Source of the DNA: CAZMRF01 sp964568735
Lineage (GTDB): Bacteria; Acidobacteriota; Polarisedimenticolia; JACPZX01
Direction of reading: 5' to 3'
Length of the DNA stretch: 64,000 nt
Assembly: GCA_964568735.1 (NCBI GenBank)
Contig: CAZMRF010000003.1
Coordinates: 62,001-126,000, forward strand
Part shown: piece by piece, positions 60,533-64,000 of the stretch
How positions within the stretch are numbered: the stretch's first letter is position 1
Layout of the letters: every line of letters begins with the position of its first letter
The notes under the pieces: model-generated
What the model was told of the DNA's origin: nothing
The model's database searches: none
Seen by the model: only the letters and a program-made list of their open reading frames with translations
Made by a program: the position numbers and the translations under genes

Positions 60533-60588
60533 AGTATCTCCACGGGGACGGGAAGGAGCGGGGACTCGTCCGAAGCGCAGTCTCTCGT

Positions 60589-61065
60589 TCAGCGCTCCAG
60601 GGTGGCCCTGAGGAACCACCCGTTCTTCTCGAACTCGGTGATCATCAACGTGAGCATGTCCACCGTGTCCGTGTCCTCACGCTCCTCGGCGATTGCGCGC
60701 GTCTCGCGCATGCCGGCGAGCCAGCTCTCGATCCGGTCGGCGACCAGGCCGGCGTGCTCCAGATCACGCGTCGTGCCGGCGGGGTACTCCGCGAGCCGGC
60801 TCGAGCCCGCCGACTGGCGGACCGTGCCACGGGTGAGGGCGCCCAGCGTGATCAGCCGCTCCGCGATCTCGTCGATGTAGCCGATCATCGTGGCCGCGAA
60901 GGTGTCGAAGAGGGGATGCAGGGAGCTGAAGAGCGGCCCCTTGATGTTCCAGTGGGCCACCTTGATCTGGCTGTAGAGATCCAGGCCGTCGGCCAACCTG
61001 GAGTTGAGGGACTCGGCGATCTCGTTTCTGGCGCCTTCAGGTAGATGGCTCGGGCTCTTGAACAT
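60589..61065 (-). CDS. dps: Dps-family ferritin-like protein
   Basis: 158 residues from ATG 61065, AAGGAGA 8 bases upstream. Typical ferroxidase helix pair: SQIKVAHWNIKGPLFSSLHPLFDTFAATMIGYIDEIAERL with the His, Asp and Glu of the intersubunit iron site, and RATLER at the end. Forms a 12-subunit cage that oxidises and stores iron, protecting DNA from peroxide. It lies 28 bases downstream of perR on the same strand and is probably co-transcribed. Confidence 0.95.
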   Translation of the reverse strand: MFKSPSHLPEGARNEIAESLNSRLADGLDLYSQIKVAHWNIKGPLFSSLHPLFDTFAATMIGYIDEIAERLITLGALTRGTVRQSAGSSRLAEYPAGTTRDLEHAGLVADRIESWLAGMRETRAIAEEREDTDTVDMLTLMITEFEKNGWFLRATLER

Positions 61066-61093
61066 GGGTCGTCTCTCCTTGACTGGGTGCGTG

Positions 61094-61558
61094 TCAAATC
61101 TCGTCGTCAGCGACGTCGGCGCCGCCGCATGTGGAGCACTCTCCGAAGACCTGGACGGTGACCTCACTGGGAACGAACCCCTCGAGGCTCTCCGGGGGGC
61201 GAAGCCCCTCGAATTCCGCGTGATCGAGGTCGCTCACACGGCCGCAGCGCGTGCAGATCATGTGATGGTGGTGGTCCAGGTTGGCGTCGAAGCGCCTGGC
61301 CTCTCCCAGCCGTGCAACCTCTCGAACGACCCCGAGCTTCTTCAGGGCTTCCAGGGACTTGTAGATGGTTGCGAGGGAGATTTCCGGCATGTCGGCCCGG
61401 ACAGCCACAAAGAGGTCATCCGGAGTCGGGTGATCGAGAGCTCCGATGAGGGCCTTGTAAACCGCTGACCTCTGAGGAGTTATGTTCATGCCAGCCTCGC
61501 GGCAGCGCGTCCGCAACTCCTCGAGGAGCGTCTCCTGCTTCCTGGCGGCCTCTTCCAT
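61094..61558 (-). CDS. perR: PerR-type Fur-family peroxide regulator
   Basis: 154 residues from ATG 61558. DNA-binding winged helix in the first half (ITPQRSAVYKALIGALDHP, LATIYKSLEALKKLGVVREV), then the metal region RRFDANLDHHHHMICTRCGRVSDLD. An Asp follows RF where Fur proteins usually have Glu, which favours PerR. Structural zinc cysteines: CTRC and CSTC. PerR with iron represses peroxide genes and is inactivated by histidine oxidation. dps follows it directly. Confidence 0.88.
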   Translation of the reverse strand: MEEAARKQETLLEELRTRCREAGMNITPQRSAVYKALIGALDHPTPDDLFVAVRADMPEISLATIYKSLEALKKLGVVREVARLGEARRFDANLDHHHHMICTRCGRVSDLDHAEFEGLRPPESLEGFVPSEVTVQVFGECSTCGGADVADDEI

Positions 61559-61565
61559 ACAGATA

Positions 61566-61594
61566 ACTATTCTCCATTGATAAGATTCTGTCAA
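61566..61594 (-). promoter_or_regulatory. sigma-70 promoter of perR-dps, leaderless, with possible operator
   Basis: Minus strand: TTGACA, 17 bases, AATAGT, predicted start at about 61559, one base from the ATG. Two TTATC words lie in the spacer and over the -10 as a direct repeat, a candidate self-regulatory PerR site. No Shine-Dalgarno. Confidence 0.5.
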
Positions 61595-61653
61595 GACCCC
61601 CAGCTTGGGTGACAGACACGCCGTGTTGAGCGCCGCCGGTTGCCGCAGATCCG

Positions 61654-62826
61654 GTGCCGGTGCATCCTGCCGTCGTGACCGGAGCCGCCAGGGATCGAGC
61701 GTGGACCGGGGCGATCGTCGCCGGCGCGATCCTCGCGGTCGTTCTGATGCGGCTGTCCATCCTCTACGAGCCCTACACCTTCCTGATCGGGGACTGCGCC
61801 TACTACACGCAAGCCTCGATCTCGATGCTGACCGACCTCGATCTCGATCTGCGCAACCAGCTCGGAGGGGATCTCGAGCGCCACGCCCGTCAGATCTCCC
61901 TGGGAGCCCGCGGAGAGTGGTACCCCAAGCACCCGATCCTGATGCCGCTCCTCTCGGCCCCCCTGCTTCCCATCCTGGGGATGAACGCCTTCCTCGTCTT
62001 CAACGTGGGTGTGCTCGTGGCTCTGGCCCTCTCCCTGTACAAGCTCTGCTCGCTGTCTGCCCGTCGGGAGGCCGCCGCTCTCGGTGCCCTCGCCACGATC
62101 CTCGGCAGCTTCCTGATCCTCTACGACTACAACTACTCGCCCGATCTGTTCGCCTGCCTCCTCCTCACGCTCGCGGTCATCGGAGTCCTGCGGGAGCGCC
62201 CGATCGTCGGAGGAATGCTGGGAGGGCTCGCGGTGCTGGCGCGGACCTCGAACCTGTTCCTTCTCCCGCTCCTCGGGCTCTACGTGGCGTGGCGCGCGTG
62301 GGGGCGTCCGCCGGGGACGGCTTGGAGAATTGCGGCTTTCGTGTCGGCCGCGGCGATCCCGCTGCTGGCTCAGGGGGCCCTCAACGCCGCCATGTTCGGC
62401 TCACCGGCCATCAGCCCCTACATGAGGATCCTCGACATCCAGGACTCGCAGCCAGTGCTGCGCTCCCATGTGAGCGATTTCGACAATCCCTTCTGGGAGG
62501 GGTTGCGCGGGCAGCTCCTCGACCGGAGGCACGGGCTCCTCTTCACGGCGCCCATTCTCCTCGCAGCGTTGCCGGGATTCCTCCTCTGGCTTAGGAAGCG
62601 GCCAGAGCAGGCCATCCTCTGCCTGGCGCTGGGAGAGTTCGTGTTTCTCCTGTTCTGCCGATATCGCTGGTGGAACACGAGCCACGAGGGCAACCGTTTC
62701 CTCATGCCCACCGTTGCGCTCGCGGCGCCTGCCGTCGCATGCCTCATCGACTGGATCCTCTCCCGAGGGTCGGCGCTCCTGGGAGGCCGGAGCCGCGCCC
62801 CGGGATCCGAGCCTCTGGCGATGTGA
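61654..62826 (+). CDS. multi-pass membrane protein, GT-39/ArnT-like
   Basis: 390 residues from GTG 61654 with about eight to nine membrane helices. The first loop after helix 1 contains EPYTFLIGDCAYYTQASIS with an acidic residue as in GT-C glycosyltransferases of the ArnT/PMT type, and HPILMPLLSAPLLP is reminiscent of that family. A lipid-linked sugar transferase role at the membrane is likely but the donor is unknown. It stands alone between perR and the DUF255 gene. Confidence 0.72.
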   Translation: MPVHPAVVTGAARDRAWTGAIVAGAILAVVLMRLSILYEPYTFLIGDCAYYTQASISMLTDLDLDLRNQLGGDLERHARQISLGARGEWYPKHPILMPLLSAPLLPILGMNAFLVFNVGVLVALALSLYKLCSLSARREAAALGALATILGSFLILYDYNYSPDLFACLLLTLAVIGVLRERPIVGGMLGGLAVLARTSNLFLLPLLGLYVAWRAWGRPPGTAWRIAAFVSAAAIPLLAQGALNAAMFGSPAISPYMRILDIQDSQPVLRSHVSDFDNPFWEGLRGQLLDRRHGLLFTAPILLAALPGFLLWLRKRPEQAILCLALGEFVFLLFCRYRWWNTSHEGNRFLMPTVALAAPAVACLIDWILSRGSALLGGRSRAPGSEPLAM

Positions 62827-62912
62827 CGGAGATCCCCGGACGGTTTGAATCGCCGGGGGGGCGCGGCTATCGTGCGTGGAGCCGGCCTGCACGGGCCGGA
62901 TCGACCTCACCC

Positions 62913-64000
62913 GTGAAGCCACGCACCCTCATCCTGCTGGGAGGCCTTGTCTCTCTCCTCCCGCACGGCGGATCGGGAGTCCCGCCCGGTGATCCTCGAT
63001 CGCAGCCGGCGGGTCTCCTCGCCGCGGAGAAGCCATCCATGGGAACTGCACGCGAGCACACCGCCGGTCGCCGCCCGAACCGCCTCGCCGGCGAGAAATC
63101 TCCCTATCTCCTCCAGCATGCCTTCAATCCCGTCGACTGGTACCCGTGGAGCGACGAGGCCTTCAAGAAAGCGAAGGAGAGAGACGTCCCGGTATTCCTC
63201 TCCATCGGGTATTCCACCTGCCACTGGTGCCACGTGATGGAGAAGGAGTCCTTCGAGAGCGAGGAAGTGGCCGCCTACCTCAACGAGCATTTCGTATCGA
63301 TCAAGGTCGATCGGGAGGAGCGGCCCGACGTGGACGCCATCTACATGAACGCGGTGCAGCTCATGACGGGCAGCGGGGGCTGGCCTCTGAGCGTGTTCCT
63401 CACCCATGAGCGCAGACCTTTCTACGGCGGCACCTACTTCCCCCCCGACGACCGCTTCGGACGGCCCGGCTTCCTGAGCCTCCTCCAGCGGATACAGGCC
63501 GCCTGGACCGGGGAGAGGGAGAAGGTCCTCGCCTCGGGCACGCAGATCGCCGATGCGATCGGCGGCGAGCCGGCGAGCGGCGAGACGGCCGATCTCGGCC
63601 CCGCGACGCTGAAGCAGGGATACGAGCTTTTCCGCGCGAGCTACGACGCCACGTGGGGAGGCTTCGGGGGGCCGCCCAAGTTCCCGAGGGCCCACGAGAT
63701 CTCGTTCCTGCTCAGGCAGCAGCGGATTCATGGCGACGCCGAGACGCTGGGCATGATCACGCACACGCTGGACGCGATGGCCGCAGGAGGCCTCTACGAC
63801 CAGCTCGGAGGCGGCTTCCACCGCTACTCGACCGATGCCCGATGGCTCGTCCCGCACTTCGAGAAGATGCTCTACGACCAGGCGATCCTGGCCCGCGCCT
63901 ACCTGGAGGCCTGGCAGGTGACGGGCAAGGAAGACTACGCGCGCATCGTGCGGGAGGTCTTCGGCTACGTCCTGAGGGACCTGCAGGATCCGGGGGGAGC
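62913..64000 (+). CDS. DUF255 thioredoxin-fold protein (YyaL/spermatogenesis-associated 20-like), 3' truncated
   Basis: The frame stays open to the end of the window, so only the first 362 residues are seen of about 650-700 expected. GTG 62913 gives a possible signal sequence (TLILLGGLVSLLPHGGSG); the conserved part begins NRLAGEKSPYLLQHAFNPVDWYPW. The thioredoxin-like domain has STCHWCHVMEKESF with a CxxC pair, and VDREERPDVDAIYMNAVQL. A six-hairpin glycosidase-like part begins near 240 (YDATWGGFGGPPKFPRAHE). Function not established for the family. Confidence 0.93.
   Translation, partial: MKPRTLILLGGLVSLLPHGGSGVPPGDPRSQPAGLLAAEKPSMGTAREHTAGRRPNRLAGEKSPYLLQHAFNPVDWYPWSDEAFKKAKERDVPVFLSIGYSTCHWCHVMEKESFESEEVAAYLNEHFVSIKVDREERPDVDAIYMNAVQLMTGSGGWPLSVFLTHERRPFYGGTYFPPDDRFGRPGFLSLLQRIQAAWTGEREKVLASGTQIADAIGGEPASGETADLGPATLKQGYELFRASYDATWGGFGGPPKFPRAHEISFLLRQQRIHGDAETLGMITHTLDAMAAGGLYDQLGGGFHRYSTDARWLVPHFEKMLYDQAILARAYLEAWQVTGKEDYARIVREVFGYVLRDLQDPGG

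Overview
The window is a gene-dense, GC-rich chromosomal stretch of a Gram-negative-type bacterium. It carries lipoprotein signals, an IPTL-CTERM surface-sorting motif, very large secreted Cys-rich/RHS proteins, TPR proteins, an Hanks-type kinase and sigma-54 regulation. No phage, plasmid, IS, CRISPR, tRNA or rRNA is visible. The gene mix suggests a deep-branching environmental lineage such as Acidobacteriota or a neighbouring myxobacteria-like group: a double-length UvrA, MopE-type metal-binding repeats, a MXAN_5187-like protein, an animal-type transketolase and a bacterial microcompartment. This placement is inference only.

Layout. 1-1.6 kb is the end of an FtsX-type ABC permease. 1.66-14.56 kb (-) is one 4,300-aa exported protein: signal peptide, about 24 MopE-like metal-binding repeats, an RHS barrel, a TIG-like domain and a C-terminal VgrG/gp5-like piece. 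14.9-15.9 kb (-) is a Dam methylase that probably starts at CTG. 15.95-17.8 kb (+) is a fused homocysteine methyltransferase/MTHFR. 18.5-23.6 kb (+) is a compact microcompartment operon: TPR, class II aldolase, one BMC-H, three BMC-P, a small unknown and a TPR protein. 23.6-27.4 kb (-) holds purH and three upstream genes. 27.5-29.4 kb (+) has selA and a small membrane gene. 29.5-32.2 kb (-) has a YchF-like ATPase and a secreted protein. 32.5-35 kb (+) has exported and respiratory-looking proteins. 35-37.4 kb (-) has a small unknown and a HEAT-repeat protein. 37.6-43.2 kb is the double UvrA. 43.3-50.3 kb has small membrane proteins, a GNAT, an AhpD-like protein, an AmmeMemoRadiSam radical SAM enzyme, a LysW-like zinc ribbon, a kinase/FHA pair and a membrane HExxH protein. 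56.5-64 kb has transketolase, a threonine-dehydratase-like enzyme, a di-heme peroxidase, dps, perR, a glycosyltransferase-like membrane protein and the start of a DUF255 protein.

The most interesting region is 50.4-56.4 kb. Two tandem IPTL-CTERM secreted proteins (both -) each carry a good sigma-54 promoter. About 109 bp upstream of each -24 element lies a pair of 15-bp palindromic sites (GGNGCR-N3-YGCACC) whose centres are exactly 34 bp apart in both copies. Immediately next door is a two-component system whose regulator is an NtrC-type sigma-54 activator with intact GAFTGA. The sequence therefore supports a self-contained circuit: membrane sensor kinase, sigma-54 activator, twin enhancer sites, two sorted surface proteins. 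Each target ends in the same 12-bp-stem terminator.

Second in interest are the microcompartment operon, which lacks the usual aldehyde dehydrogenase and phosphotransacylase, and the giant RHS-VgrG fusion.
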